DNA of 35,219 nt from Rhodospirillaceae bacterium (GTDB lineage: Bacteria > Pseudomonadota > Alphaproteobacteria > Rhodospirillales > UBA2165). Of this stretch, positions 24,152-32,999 are shown piece after piece. Both the position numbers and the translations under genes were made by a program. The notes under the pieces were generated by a model. That model searched no databases, had not been told where the DNA came from, and saw only the letters and a list, made by a program, of their open reading frames with translations. The number at the start of each line of letters is the position of its first letter. Position 1 is the stretch's first letter. The DNA lies in assembly GCA_018649725.1 (NCBI GenBank), contig JABIHH010000013.1, forward strand, positions 1 through 35,219, written 5' to 3'.

Positions 24152-24163
24152 GTATAATTTGGA
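24141..24163. promoter_or_regulatory. Palindrome in the lig/GntR divergent region, likely operator
   Basis: TCCAAAAT (24141-24148) and AATTTGGA (24156-24163) form an inverted repeat with seven of eight positions matched and a seven-base centre. It covers the predicted -35 of the lig promoter and lies about 100 bases upstream of the GntR gene. A dimeric regulator such as the adjacent GntR protein could bind here to repress the operon and itself. Binding is inferred. Confidence 0.5.
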
Positions 24164-24258
24164 TATTTTTATATTTTTTATAATTTTTTAATTGCGGCGG
24201 ATATTTTTTTAGGACATAACTACATGCGGCTTTGCCGTCGATTTTAGAAAGGAAGAAC

Positions 24259-25017
24259 ATGCAATACGAATGGGGGCCTAACATTGAACAGGAAACCGAA
24301 ACCAATACGTTGGCGGCTCAGACGTACAATAAGATCAGACAGGATATTATTTCTGGCTCGCTTGAACCGGGCTCCAAGCTCCAATCTGAAAAACTAAAAA
24401 AGCAATATGACGTTGGGTCTAGCCCCCTTCGAGAGGCACTCACCCAACTTGCTGCGAACGGCCTTGTCACTTCTGAGGGCCAAAAAGGGTTTCGTGTTGT
24501 CGACGTCTCACTCAAGGAACTCCGCGACATCACCAAACTCCGCATGCATCTCGAAGTACATGGTTTCAAAGAATCAATTGCCCATGGTGATGTCGAATGG
24601 GAAGTCGCCGTAACGAGTGCCTACCGGCGATTGGTTCATGCAATTGAAGAACTTTCTTCGGGCAAGAGTGGTTCGGCTCGGTCCTGGGAGGATATCCATC
24701 GAGGATTTCACCTGTCGCTGGTTCAAGGATGTGGATCGCCTTGGCTGATTTCGTTCTGCCATCGGCTCTATGAACATTTTGAGAGATATCGGCGTATATA
24801 TGTCGAATACAGAGAAATTTCCCCAAAGATTTTGGAAGAACATGAAGCGCTTCATCAGGCTGCAATTAACCGCGATGCGGATTTGGCTGAGAAATTGCTT
24901 AGCGAACATATTTTGTTTGCAGCGCGTCTAACGGAAGCCGACGCTCGAAAAAAAGGTATCCAGGACGGTGGTGAAATTATTGCCGCTGCGGAACAAGAAA
25001 TGGAACTGATAAAATGA
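24259..25017 (+). CDS. GntR/FadR-family transcriptional regulator (FCD)
   Basis: The 252-residue product has an N-terminal winged-helix domain (about residues 15-85) with the GntR signature YNKIRQDIISGSLEPGSKL and SSPLREALTQLAANGLV. A helical FCD effector domain follows, with histidines in IHRGFHLSL, HEALHQAA and LSEHI that could bind a metal. The start at ATG 24259 follows AAAGGA; an upstream TTG at 24232 is less likely. It is divergent from the lig operon and is its probable regulator, with the effector likely being an aromatic pathway acid. The stop overlaps the thioesterase start (ATGA). Confidence 0.9.
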   Translation: MQYEWGPNIEQETETNTLAAQTYNKIRQDIISGSLEPGSKLQSEKLKKQYDVGSSPLREALTQLAANGLVTSEGQKGFRVVDVSLKELRDITKLRMHLEVHGFKESIAHGDVEWEVAVTSAYRRLVHAIEELSSGKSGSARSWEDIHRGFHLSLVQGCGSPWLISFCHRLYEHFERYRRIYVEYREISPKILEEHEALHQAAINRDADLAEKLLSEHILFAARLTEADARKKGIQDGGEIIAAAEQEMELIK

Positions 25018-25517
25018 AGCAATCTGTTGAGAACATGGGCGAGACCAATGAAACGCAGACTCAACCATCCTACCTATCTCGTGTTCAAATACCACAGTGG
25101 GGGCTTATAACCTATAGATCACTTATCTTCCCCAGTCATTGTGATCATATCGGACACATGAATGTTCGCTGGTATGCCCATCACTTTGATGAAGCTGGTT
25201 TCCAAATTTGGAATGTGACGGAGGTTCGTCAGTCGGAAATGCGAGATCGTGGCCTTCAGGTTGTCGTTGCTCGCACGACGATTGACTACATTAAAGAAAT
25301 GATCGCCGGAACTTCAATAGTGGTGCGTGGTGGATTTACCCGCGTTGGAAACAAGAGCGTCACTCATCAAGCGAAGATGTTTAATGAGGACACCGGTGAA
25401 TTATGCGCAACCCAAGAAACCGTTGAAGTGTTCTTCGATCCATTGACCCGCCAATCAACTGAGATGCCAAAAGATTTCAATGAAAGATTGTCTGCCCTTT
25501 TGGTCGAAATTGATTAG
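25014..25517 (+). CDS. Hotdog-fold acyl-CoA thioesterase (4HBT/FadM type)
   Basis: The 167-residue product has the family's catalytic segment FPSHCDHIGHMNVRWYAHHFDEA, with the aspartate at residue 44. A pattern of strands and one long helix typical of single-hotdog thioesterases follows. Its ATG overlaps the GntR stop by four bases (ATGA), so the two are translationally coupled. It may release a CoA intermediate made in the aromatic pathway, or act as a carnitine-type thioesterase; the substrate is unknown. No signal peptide. Confidence 0.87.
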   Translation: MKQSVENMGETNETQTQPSYLSRVQIPQWGLITYRSLIFPSHCDHIGHMNVRWYAHHFDEAGFQIWNVTEVRQSEMRDRGLQVVVARTTIDYIKEMIAGTSIVVRGGFTRVGNKSVTHQAKMFNEDTGELCATQETVEVFFDPLTRQSTEMPKDFNERLSALLVEID

Positions 25518-25545
25518 GAAGAATTTCATTGGGTGGAGCCTGAAA

Positions 25546-25664
25546 TGTCCTCTTTTAGCTAATAGCAGACATCAGATGAAATTAAATTAGCGCCCGCTTT
25601 ACCCCTGATAGCGGACATATCAAGTATAAGGGCCATAGGTCTGCTTTTGACCCAAAGCGGACAT
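25546..25664. repeat. 119-bp repeat, copy A, with AGCGGACAT hairpins
   Basis: This copy aligns without gaps to the one at 27769-27887. It contains AGCAGACATCAG and two AGCGGACAT motifs at matched positions. Each motif forms the 3' arm of a small hairpin with an upstream TGTCC or YCCGCT arm. The clearest is GTCTGCTTT/AAAGCGGAC at 25639-25662. The two copies flank the histidine kinase gene in the same orientation. No gene fits in the interval 25518-25736. Confidence 0.8.
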
Positions 25665-25736
25665 GAATAGCATATCGGGATGGGATATTTTAATTTCCCA
25701 ATGCGCCACCCCGAAAGGTAATAAATTGGCCTAGCA

Positions 25737-27563
25737 CTACGCGATAGGAAGATCAAAGAAGAACGTTGTTCCCCCGCCATTACGAGGCACAAAATCGATG
25801 CTTCCGTTGTGCCGTTCGATAATCGCTTTCGAAATATTTAAGCCCAACCCTGTTCCTGGTACCGATCTTTTATCGGATGAATCGATTTGGCTAAATCTAT
25901 CGAATATTTTCTCCCTATATTTTTCAGGAATACCCGGGCCAGTATCAGAAACTTCAAAACGGACCGTCCCGGCTTTATCATATACTGCAATATCCACGCT
26001 GCTACCGGCTGGTGAAAACTTTGCGGCGTTAGATAGTAAATTGGAAATGACTTGAATAACCCGATTTCTATCCGCCCTAATGAAAGTCGAATCGGGTGAA
26101 GTAGATAGCTCAAAGCTCACGTCACACTGTTCTGCAAAACCTCGGTTTAGTTCCACAGCTTCGCTAACAACCTCAACCAAATCAATTTTCTTAAATTCAA
26201 ATTCAGTGTCATCCGATTGCAATTTTTCGACGTCCAAGATGTCGTTAATTAGAGCAATGAGGCGATCAGAATTTGAGTTGGCAACGTTAAGTATTTCAAT
26301 TGCCTTTGAGGGCAATTCACCAAATACGCCGCCCAAAACAAGGCCAAGCGAGCCGACAATAGAGGTTAGGGGTGTTCTCAATTCATGAGTTACCACAGAC
26401 AAAAACTCTGATTTTAGTTTCTCAATTTCTCTCCGTTTCGTAACATCGCGAAGAATTAAAAGAGCTGCAGCTGAGCCTTCCCACAGAACAGTTGCACCGG
26501 CTACATCACAGCAAATTGTATCGCCGTTAAATTGCACATAGTCCAATTCGGTAAAATTTGACACACCGGTTTTTAACCTTTCAGCCTTTTTTTCTTGGGC
26601 TAAATCATGGAATTTTGGATGGACAAAATTTATGTAATTTTTTTTGAGTAAGTCTTCAGGCGCTTTAGCTCCAAACAAGTTTACAGCACCGATATTCAGG
26701 TATTTAATCAGTCCTGAAGCATCAACTAACATTATCGCTTCCGGTGAAAAATCTACGAGCGAACGATATTGTTCTTCACTTTTACTGAGCGCAAGTTGTG
26801 CTAGTTTACGATCAGTAATATCTCGACCAACTGATTGGATTTCAACAATTTTATCTTCTTCATTGAATAAGGCTGAATTGGACCATTCGAAAATGCGTAG
26901 CTCACCATCTGAACGACTAATTTTGTTTTCGATTGTGTTGTGGGGTTGATCCACAGAAAAGGCTGCAAAATACTCTTTTAGGTTTTCAATCTCATTTTCA
27001 GGTACTGCATCATATAGAGAGTGACCCAAAAGCTGCTCCTCGCCCTTACCAACAAATTGACAATAAGCTTGGTTAACAAAAATAAATGTACCATCCGCAT
27101 CAAATTGGGTGATCAGTTCTTGTTGGTTAGTGACAAGGTTTTGATACCGTTCTTTGCTAAGACGAGCGGTTTCCTCTTGCTCTCTAATCTCAGTAATATC
27201 TGTTACCATCACAATTACAGAGCCATCGGGTAGTTTCTTTTTAAACCGTCTTACCCACCTACCATCCGAACGTTTATTCTCAAATACCACCTCTGTTTCT
27301 GCTTGATGTTCATTTATGCGATCTTGAATCCAAGACTCACGTTTTTCCTTTGATACATTTACAATTGGTCCTCGGCTGTTAATTCTGATCAATTCCTCAA
27401 ATGTCATTCCCTTTTTTAGTTTACCTTCAAACTCGGGATTAAATTTAAGGAACTGAACATTCCAACTAACCAACTTCTGTTTGTTGTCCCACAACACAAA
27501 TCCGACATCGATATTATCGATGGCATACTGGAACTGTTGCTCAGTGAGATTAGTTACATTCAA
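25737..27563 (-). CDS. Orphan triple-PAS sensor histidine kinase
   Basis: The 608-residue product has three PAS domains (about residues 15-125, 135-255 and 263-375). A HisKA domain follows with the phospho-acceptor His393 in VVTHELRTPLTS. The HATPase domain has an N box near residue 508 (NLLSNAAKFS), DTGPGIPE near 540 and GTGLGLNISKA near 571. No transmembrane segment is predicted, so it is a cytoplasmic sensor. The PAS ligand is unknown; the second PAS reads FIFVNQAYCQFVGKGEEQ. No response regulator is adjacent. It is more AT-rich than most neighbours and is flanked by direct repeats, suggesting it may be an insertion. ATG 27563 follows an in-frame stop. Confidence 0.92.
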   Translation of the reverse strand: MNVTNLTEQQFQYAIDNIDVGFVLWDNKQKLVSWNVQFLKFNPEFEGKLKKGMTFEELIRINSRGPIVNVSKEKRESWIQDRINEHQAETEVVFENKRSDGRWVRRFKKKLPDGSVIVMVTDITEIREQEETARLSKERYQNLVTNQQELITQFDADGTFIFVNQAYCQFVGKGEEQLLGHSLYDAVPENEIENLKEYFAAFSVDQPHNTIENKISRSDGELRIFEWSNSALFNEEDKIVEIQSVGRDITDRKLAQLALSKSEEQYRSLVDFSPEAIMLVDASGLIKYLNIGAVNLFGAKAPEDLLKKNYINFVHPKFHDLAQEKKAERLKTGVSNFTELDYVQFNGDTICCDVAGATVLWEGSAAALLILRDVTKRREIEKLKSEFLSVVTHELRTPLTSIVGSLGLVLGGVFGELPSKAIEILNVANSNSDRLIALINDILDVEKLQSDDTEFEFKKIDLVEVVSEAVELNRGFAEQCDVSFELSTSPDSTFIRADRNRVIQVISNLLSNAAKFSPAGSSVDIAVYDKAGTVRFEVSDTGPGIPEKYREKIFDRFSQIDSSDKRSVPGTGLGLNISKAIIERHNGSIDFVPRNGGGTTFFFDLPIA

Positions 27564-27768
27564 TTGATGATTTTCCTTTAGGTCAATATCGCTCGTGGAT
27601 ACAACCTGTTTCTCCTACTAATGAATTTATCGAAAATACTGTAAGTTTCAACATTGCTAAGATCAACAATATAGGCGATTTATTGTTCTTTGAATAATAT
27701 CTGGTTCAAAATGGGAACCTACTTGTGTTGTTCATTTGCGAAAAATAGATATTATCGGCACCGCTTTT

Positions 27769-27887
27769 TGTCCGCTTCGGGCAATTAGCAGACATCAGGC
27801 GGCGTCTGAATAGCCTCCGCTCTACACCCAATAGCGGACATTATCCAGAATATATAAAAGAGTCCCCTTTTGCCCCCAAGCGGACAT
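27769..27887. repeat. 119-bp repeat, copy B
   Basis: This is the partner of the repeat at 25546-25664: identical length, ungapped alignment, and the same three motif positions (AGCAGACATCAG, AATAGCGGACAT, CAAGCGGACAT). Divergence is concentrated between the motifs. It occupies the 368-base gap 27564-27931, which otherwise holds only the kinase promoter region and no gene that I can support. Confidence 0.8.
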
Positions 27888-27931
27888 AGGTGTCATCGGC
27901 TAATCAGATAAAGTAGTTGGTTCTCCTAATT

Positions 27932-28630
27932 TTAGGTTAGGAGTTTGCTATTCAGAATTTGTTGTAGCGGAGGCCCTTTCGGGAGATCAGTGCCTGACCA
28001 AAAATTCAGAAAATTTTCATCAAAAATTTTATCTGGAAATTCTGGCTTATCATCCGGAAGTTGATCACGGGTAACAGAAATCAATTTGAATTGCGGGTGT
28101 TCCTCTGTGAAACGTTCGAACGCCTCACGTTTGGATTTAACCAAGGTACCTTTTTGTTCCACCTGAATGCCGATGAGATCTACGCCGGTCCAAAAAATTA
28201 AATCAAACTCCACGATCTGGGCTGGCTTTTCTCGGTCATCGGGACTCACCAGAATCTTCGCATGTGGCAACGGGAGCCAGGCGGAGAAAATCCAATCTAA
28301 CGGCTTGATGAGGGGGTCTGACGGCAATTGGTCAAAATTCGCGGCGATATGGTTTGTCATAAAATCGAAATAACGTTCGACAAAAAGCCGAACTCGTTTC
28401 GCAAATGGCTGAATGCGGGTGACGATTTTTTCTTTGCTCAGCTCAAACAGTAGTTCCGTCGTATCGATACCGCGTAACCCACTCAACGGAAAATTCGCCC
28501 AGCCCGGCGTGCTCAGGCGAAGAGATGAAAATCCCACCGCTATCTCGGCGTAATTCGTCTGCAAGGCAAAGGACGGAGGCCGTCCGGCATCATGATATTG
28601 ATTGAGGACGGTCTCGGGATTTGTCACCAT
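27932..28630 (-). CDS. Unknown protein, possible PD-(D/E)XK-like fold
   Basis: I do not recognise this 232-residue protein. I start it at ATG 28630 (MVTNPETVLNQYHDAGRPP), since the longer reading from 28690 overlaps the LVIVD gene. The C-terminal half has EFDLIFWTGVDLIGIQVEQKG, where an acidic strand is followed by a strand ending in E-x-K. That spacing is compatible with the PD-(D/E)XK nuclease-like core; this is weak evidence. The first half includes a helical patch with FVERYFDFMTNHI. It follows the LVIVD gene by about 20 bases and is likely co-transcribed. Confidence 0.65.
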   Translation of the reverse strand: MVTNPETVLNQYHDAGRPPSFALQTNYAEIAVGFSSLRLSTPGWANFPLSGLRGIDTTELLFELSKEKIVTRIQPFAKRVRLFVERYFDFMTNHIAANFDQLPSDPLIKPLDWIFSAWLPLPHAKILVSPDDREKPAQIVEFDLIFWTGVDLIGIQVEQKGTLVKSKREAFERFTEEHPQFKLISVTRDQLPDDKPEFPDKIFDENFLNFWSGTDLPKGPPLQQILNSKLLT

Positions 28631-28650
28631 TCCATAAACGACTACGGTCT

Positions 28651-29883
28651 TTATATGTCTGCCTCCAACACGTATAAGCCGCCCGCCCAACGGTCGCCCG
28701 CATAAACAATGCCGTTTTCATCGACGTAAATTTCGTTCATTTGGATGGTCGGCACGCGGGAATTTTCAGGTCCCGGCGGTACAAAATAGGCGATGCATTC
28801 GGGCCGGTAAGGATCTTTCAGATCATAGACCCGGATACCGGCATTAAAGAAAGCGCCGAAAATAATTTCCTCACTGAAAAAGGACGGGCCGGGGCGATTT
28901 TCATGCAGATTGTGCGAGCCAAATCGTCCGCCTTTTTGACCAAATTCCTCAACCGGTGGCAGAGGAAGCGTGCTGATCGGCACCAAATTCTTTTCATTAC
29001 GGGCATCAATCACCCAAGTCAATTTTGGCCAGTCTTCGCCATCGTCTTTGATGCATTCGTCTGTGACGACCAGCAATCCGCGATCAAACAACGGCATTAC
29101 CGTATGGGTGAAGCCAGGATACGGGTTATGCGGGCTCCAATGGGAGACCACTTCGGGCTTGGATTTGTCAGAGATATCCAAGATAAACGCGCCGCCATCA
29201 ATATAGCCGAGATAGGCACGGTCTGGATGGCTTGGATAAATATTGGCGTTGTGCAGCCTGAAAGCATCACCGCCGCGTAATTGATCCAACGGTTCTGGGA
29301 TAATCCGCTCAGGCGGCGGCGCGTCATCGCCCTCCATCGTACCGGGATACCACCAGCGGCCAGCTTCAACAGGCTTGCTTGGATTACGGACATCAATGAT
29401 CTGATAAATTTGATCGTCGCGCGGATGGCGCGGCACGAGGTCTGGTGTGCCACTGGCCAAGTGGACGTATTCGCCGTCAACAAACCACAGACAGTGGGTG
29501 CCTCGGGAATGAGGCCCAGCCGTAGAATAGGTGCTGATTGATTTAGGGTTTTCGGGATCGCTCACATCAAACAGCTCAAAGCCAGCCGGCTTTAGGCCCA
29601 ATTCATAAACCTGATAAGCAACCGCTAGAATATCGCCGGTCACTTCCAGCGAATTCGAGCGCATGTTTTGGTGCGGGAGCTCGGTCTGACAAATGACTTT
29701 AGTATTTTTAGGATCCGTCACATCGACGCCGGAAAAGTTTTTTGGTGGCCCTTCATGGGCGATCCATAAAATACGTTTGCCTTTGTTTGTGACCTGAAGC
29801 GCCATACCTTCGCCAACGCCGCCAAAGCCACCGAGATCATTGTGATCGAGCAAGGTCATATTTTTTGAAAGTGTTTCAGACAT
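28651..29883 (-). CDS. LVIVD-repeat beta-propeller protein
   Basis: The 410-residue product is built from repeats in which a strand pair ends in a phrase such as GVDVTDPKNTKVICQTELP, FELFDVSDPENPKSISTYST, YQIIDVRNPSKPVEAGRWW or FILDISDKSKPEVVSHWSP. This is the LVIVD pattern (xVxDVSDPxxPxxV) of a beta-propeller. There is no signal peptide or lipobox at the N-terminus, so it is presumably cytoplasmic. It has several histidines and carboxylates in loops (for example HSRGTHCLWF and GSHNLHENRPG) that could hold a metal. The function is unknown. It is divergent from a CobW-type GTPase, with 83 bases between starts, which hints at a metal link. Confidence 0.82.
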   Translation of the reverse strand: MSETLSKNMTLLDHNDLGGFGGVGEGMALQVTNKGKRILWIAHEGPPKNFSGVDVTDPKNTKVICQTELPHQNMRSNSLEVTGDILAVAYQVYELGLKPAGFELFDVSDPENPKSISTYSTAGPHSRGTHCLWFVDGEYVHLASGTPDLVPRHPRDDQIYQIIDVRNPSKPVEAGRWWYPGTMEGDDAPPPERIIPEPLDQLRGGDAFRLHNANIYPSHPDRAYLGYIDGGAFILDISDKSKPEVVSHWSPHNPYPGFTHTVMPLFDRGLLVVTDECIKDDGEDWPKLTWVIDARNEKNLVPISTLPLPPVEEFGQKGGRFGSHNLHENRPGPSFFSEEIIFGAFFNAGIRVYDLKDPYRPECIAYFVPPGPENSRVPTIQMNEIYVDENGIVYAGDRWAGGLYVLEADI

Positions 29884-29966
29884 CGGAATTTTCTCTCCCC
29901 AGATTTTTTGATATCATGATTATGAGATATAAATATAGAATTGCAATCGTCAAAGAATGGCGATTA

Positions 29967-30968
29967 ATGAAATGTGCAAAACGGGAGACAACGAAGTTGG
30001 CGGAAGGGGCAAATCAAGTTCCGGTTACGATTATCACTGGCTTTCTGGGAGCCGGAAAGACCACGGTTATTAACCATCTGGTCAACCAGCCAGGCATGAA
30101 GGACACGGCTCTGATTATAAATGAATTTGGCGAAATCGGTCTCGACAATCTGCTGATTGAATCAGCCATTGAAAACACCTTGGTTTTGGAAAATGGCTGC
30201 ATATGTTGCTCCATTCGAGGCGACTTGGTTGACACCATAATCGATCTCTTCATCAAACAACAAAATGACTTGATTCCAAAGTTTTCACGCATACTGATCG
30301 AAACCACCGGGTTAGCCCAGCCAGGTCCCATTGCCGAGACACTCACGGCGGAAAAGCTTCTGGCCGACCGCTGCTCGCTAAAGAATATTGTCGCCATCGT
30401 CGATGGGCAGCAAGGACTGAGGCAATTGGAGTCTCATCATGAAGTCGCAGCGCAACTGGCCCAAGCCGACCTCGCCTTGATTTCCAAGAGCGATCTCAGC
30501 GACGAGGGGGCCCTAGAGGCTTTGGGAAAAAGAGTGACTGCGATCAATCCAGCGCTAACCGTTCAAATGATTAAGAATGGGGAAATCGATCCTGACGTCT
30601 TGTTTCACTCGGAATTACACCTCAACCGGAATAAGCCAGCGCATCACCATCATGAAGAGCACGATCTCGCCACGGTAGAGACCTGGTCATTTAACAGTAG
30701 CGAGCCGCTGGACGCCGAGCGCCTACAGGACTGGTTGACGATGCTGTATTCTTTGCGGCCCTTTGCCATGCTGCGCCTGAAAGGAATTCTTCAACTTATC
30801 GGCCAGGAGCAGCCGGTTCTGCTGCAGGCAGTTGGATCCTCATTTAGCCCGCCGGAAGAACTTGATTCTTGGCCCGGCGGGTTTGAGGAAACAAACCTCG
30901 TTCTCATATTCCGTAATATTTCCAGCCAGGAAATTGAAACAAGTTTTAAACAGCATGTTCTAAAATAG
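29967..30968 (+). CDS. CobW/COG0523-family G3E GTPase (metallochaperone)
   Basis: The product from ATG 29967 is 333 residues, with the Walker A motif GFLGAGKTT (residues 25-33). The family's metal-binding ENGCICCSIRGDL, containing CxCC, follows near residue 78. An SKSDL guanine-recognition motif is also present. A His-rich patch, KPAHHHHEEHD, precedes the CobW C-terminal domain. COG0523 GTPases deliver Zn, Co or other metals to client enzymes. Longer starts at 29916 or 29865 would extend into the promoter of the divergent LVIVD gene. The client is unknown; metal-dependent neighbours include the LVIVD protein and the sulfatase. Confidence 0.9.
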   Translation: MKCAKRETTKLAEGANQVPVTIITGFLGAGKTTVINHLVNQPGMKDTALIINEFGEIGLDNLLIESAIENTLVLENGCICCSIRGDLVDTIIDLFIKQQNDLIPKFSRILIETTGLAQPGPIAETLTAEKLLADRCSLKNIVAIVDGQQGLRQLESHHEVAAQLAQADLALISKSDLSDEGALEALGKRVTAINPALTVQMIKNGEIDPDVLFHSELHLNRNKPAHHHHEEHDLATVETWSFNSSEPLDAERLQDWLTMLYSLRPFAMLRLKGILQLIGQEQPVLLQAVGSSFSPPEELDSWPGGFEETNLVLIFRNISSQEIETSFKQHVLK

Positions 30969-30988
30969 AATATGAGCTGCCAGGCCGA

Positions 30989-32461
30989 TTACGTCACCTT
31001 TTGGAGCGTTGACGCCCCCCCCGGAACTGGCGTGCCGGCGAGGCCACCGCGATTGAGAACTTTTTCCACGCCGCCATGGCTTTCGATCAGCGCCTTTTGG
31101 TCGGCGAGGGCTTGCGTATTGACGGCCTCCGGATCGAGCAACTCAAAAAGCTGGGTTTGGAATTTCTCCAGAACATCTTGATACTCCGCATCGTCAGCAA
31201 GATTGGTCATCTCCTCCGGATCATTATTCAGATCATAAAGCTCCGGATCGTAACTCACATAGTGGATGTATTTATATTTACCGTCCCGCAACATGAAGGC
31301 GCCTGATGTGGCCGCAGCACCATGATACTCACTGAAAATCAGACGGGAGGGATCGTCCTGTTCCGTGGCGATTTTTAATAGGGAACGACCGGGGCGCTCT
31401 GCCATGGCGGTTGGCGAAGTGACCTCCATCGCCTGCAAAATCGTTGGAAACATATCGACCAATGAAACCGGCGTCTCAATAATCTTAGCGCTCGGAATAT
31501 CCGGGCCGGACATAATAACCGGAATGCCAACTGATTCCTCATACATCACCGATTTACCCCACAATCCACGGGCACCGAGATTCTCGCCGTGATCGCTGAA
31601 ATAGGCGATGTTAGTGGTCTCTGCAAAACCGTTGTCACTCAAGCTGGTTAAGACATTACCGATCAATTCGTCAACAAATGTGCAGAGGCCCAGGTAAGAA
31701 GCGATGGCCACCCGTCTCTGCTCATCGTCTTTGAAGTAACGATCAAAGGTGTAGCAATTATTGAACGCCTGCCACCAAGGATGATCCACCAGTTCTGGGT
31801 TCGCCTGCTTGATGGATGGAATTTGATCGAGGGGATAGAGATCATAATATTCTTGTGGGACAATCAGCGGGAAATGGGGGGCGATAAAAGAAACAAACAG
31901 TACCCAGGGCTTATCATCTGAATCTCCTGGTGATTCTTCCGCCCGGCCCTCAAGCCACTCACATGCTTTCGCCGAAATATCCCTGTCATAAATCGTATAC
32001 TCAGTTTCGCCCGGACCGATTTTCTCGGAAAATTTGCGAGACTGAGTCCGCTCGGGCAAATCAGGCCGGATGGACCCCATCAAATCCCCCACACCATCAG
32101 CCATATGCATGGCAACAATTTGTTCATCAAAACCCGTCGGGTCGCTTTCGAAGCGGTAATGGAGTTTGCCGACAGATGTTACCTCAATGCCGGCCTCCTG
32201 GAGAAAATGGCCCCAACTCGGGATAGAGCCATCATAGGCGATGGCATTGTCCCAGCATCCTATTTCGTGAACATACTTTCCGGTGGCAAGGCTTGCCCGC
32301 GCGGGCACGCAAATGGGCGAGTTGGTATAACCTTTGGTAAATCGTGTGCCATCCCCGGCCAAGGCATCGAGGTTTGGCGTCTTGACCAAAGTGTTGCCGT
32401 AACAGCCAAGATGGTTTCGGCTATGCTGATCATCCATCAGCACAAGTAGGTTCTTTTTCAC
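30989..32461 (-). CDS. Cytoplasmic sulfatase-family hydrolase
   Basis: The 490-residue product belongs to the alkaline-phosphatase-superfamily sulfatases. It has an N-terminal metal aspartate pair (LMDDQHSR, residues 10-11) and the CxPxR signature CVPARASLATGK, with Cys51 as the residue converted to formylglycine. Later motifs are VGKLHYR, APHFPL and YFSDHGENLGARGLWGKSVMYEESV. It lacks a signal peptide, so the substrate must be imported. It is last in the tctC-tctA-tctB-sulfatase unit, which suggests an organic sulfate ester or phosphonate ester is taken up by the transporter. The start is GTG 32461 with GGAG upstream. Phosphonate monoester hydrolase is the main alternative. Confidence 0.88.
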   Translation of the reverse strand: MKKNLLVLMDDQHSRNHLGCYGNTLVKTPNLDALAGDGTRFTKGYTNSPICVPARASLATGKYVHEIGCWDNAIAYDGSIPSWGHFLQEAGIEVTSVGKLHYRFESDPTGFDEQIVAMHMADGVGDLMGSIRPDLPERTQSRKFSEKIGPGETEYTIYDRDISAKACEWLEGRAEESPGDSDDKPWVLFVSFIAPHFPLIVPQEYYDLYPLDQIPSIKQANPELVDHPWWQAFNNCYTFDRYFKDDEQRRVAIASYLGLCTFVDELIGNVLTSLSDNGFAETTNIAYFSDHGENLGARGLWGKSVMYEESVGIPVIMSGPDIPSAKIIETPVSLVDMFPTILQAMEVTSPTAMAERPGRSLLKIATEQDDPSRLIFSEYHGAAATSGAFMLRDGKYKYIHYVSYDPELYDLNNDPEEMTNLADDAEYQDVLEKFQTQLFELLDPEAVNTQALADQKALIESHGGVEKVLNRGGLAGTPVPGGASTLQKVT

Positions 32462-32487
32462 TGGTTGTTATACTCCCACGGTTCCGT

Positions 32488-32967
32488 TTATGTCAGGCCC
32501 GGCCACCAAGTCGCTTTTGGAAAGGGCACGTAGAACACATGCAGGAAAACCACATAAAACAAGATGCAGACCCCAAGAGGCACGACTATCGCTAGTCTTA
32601 TATTTTGACGTGATTTATCGAGCGTCAGATAATTAGACGTTAGGGTCAGCATGAGAAAGCTGGCCAACCAGAACCCAATACCGGACATCACGAACATAAA
32701 GGCTAGTACGATCAAAAAGAACACGAGCACGTCAATGTGGATAACCCGATCCTCCCGCGCCAAACGAACGATGTCCGGTGCGCGCTTCATAAACGCTTGG
32801 AAAGCAACGCGCAGGACGAGAGCTGCTGCAATTCCCATGAGCAGGTAGATTGCCAATACCGGAAATATCCAGTTCTTTACATCATCACCTGCCGCGTTGA
32901 GGAAGAAACCACCGATCCCAAACAACACCAGAGCGGTGATAATGTCCTTATCCAATAATCTCAGCAC
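32488..32967 (-). CDS. TctB-type small membrane subunit of a tripartite transporter
   Basis: The 159-residue product has four hydrophobic segments (about residues 10-28, 37-57, 80-105 and 125-150), the topology of the poorly conserved TctB subunit. It starts with GTG 32967 after AGGGG and lies 32 bases after the tctA stop. The identification depends largely on its position next to tctA. Order here is C-A-B rather than the common C-B-A. Confidence 0.82.
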   Translation of the reverse strand: MLRLLDKDIITALVLFGIGGFFLNAAGDDVKNWIFPVLAIYLLMGIAAALVLRVAFQAFMKRAPDIVRLAREDRVIHIDVLVFFLIVLAFMFVMSGIGFWLASFLMLTLTSNYLTLDKSRQNIRLAIVVPLGVCILFYVVFLHVFYVPFPKATWWPGLT

Positions 32968-32999
32968 GCTATCGTCCCCTCAAAATTATTCATCGGCAT

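Noticed and set aside
25546-25664. CRISPR array suggested by repeated GCGGACAT
   Set aside because: The repeats are short, unevenly spaced and part of hairpins; there are no equal spacers and no cas genes.
25518-27931. Composite transposon or insertion sequence around the histidine kinase
   Set aside because: The flanking repeats are direct, short and encode no transposase, and no target-site duplication is evident. Repeat-flanked is as far as the evidence goes.
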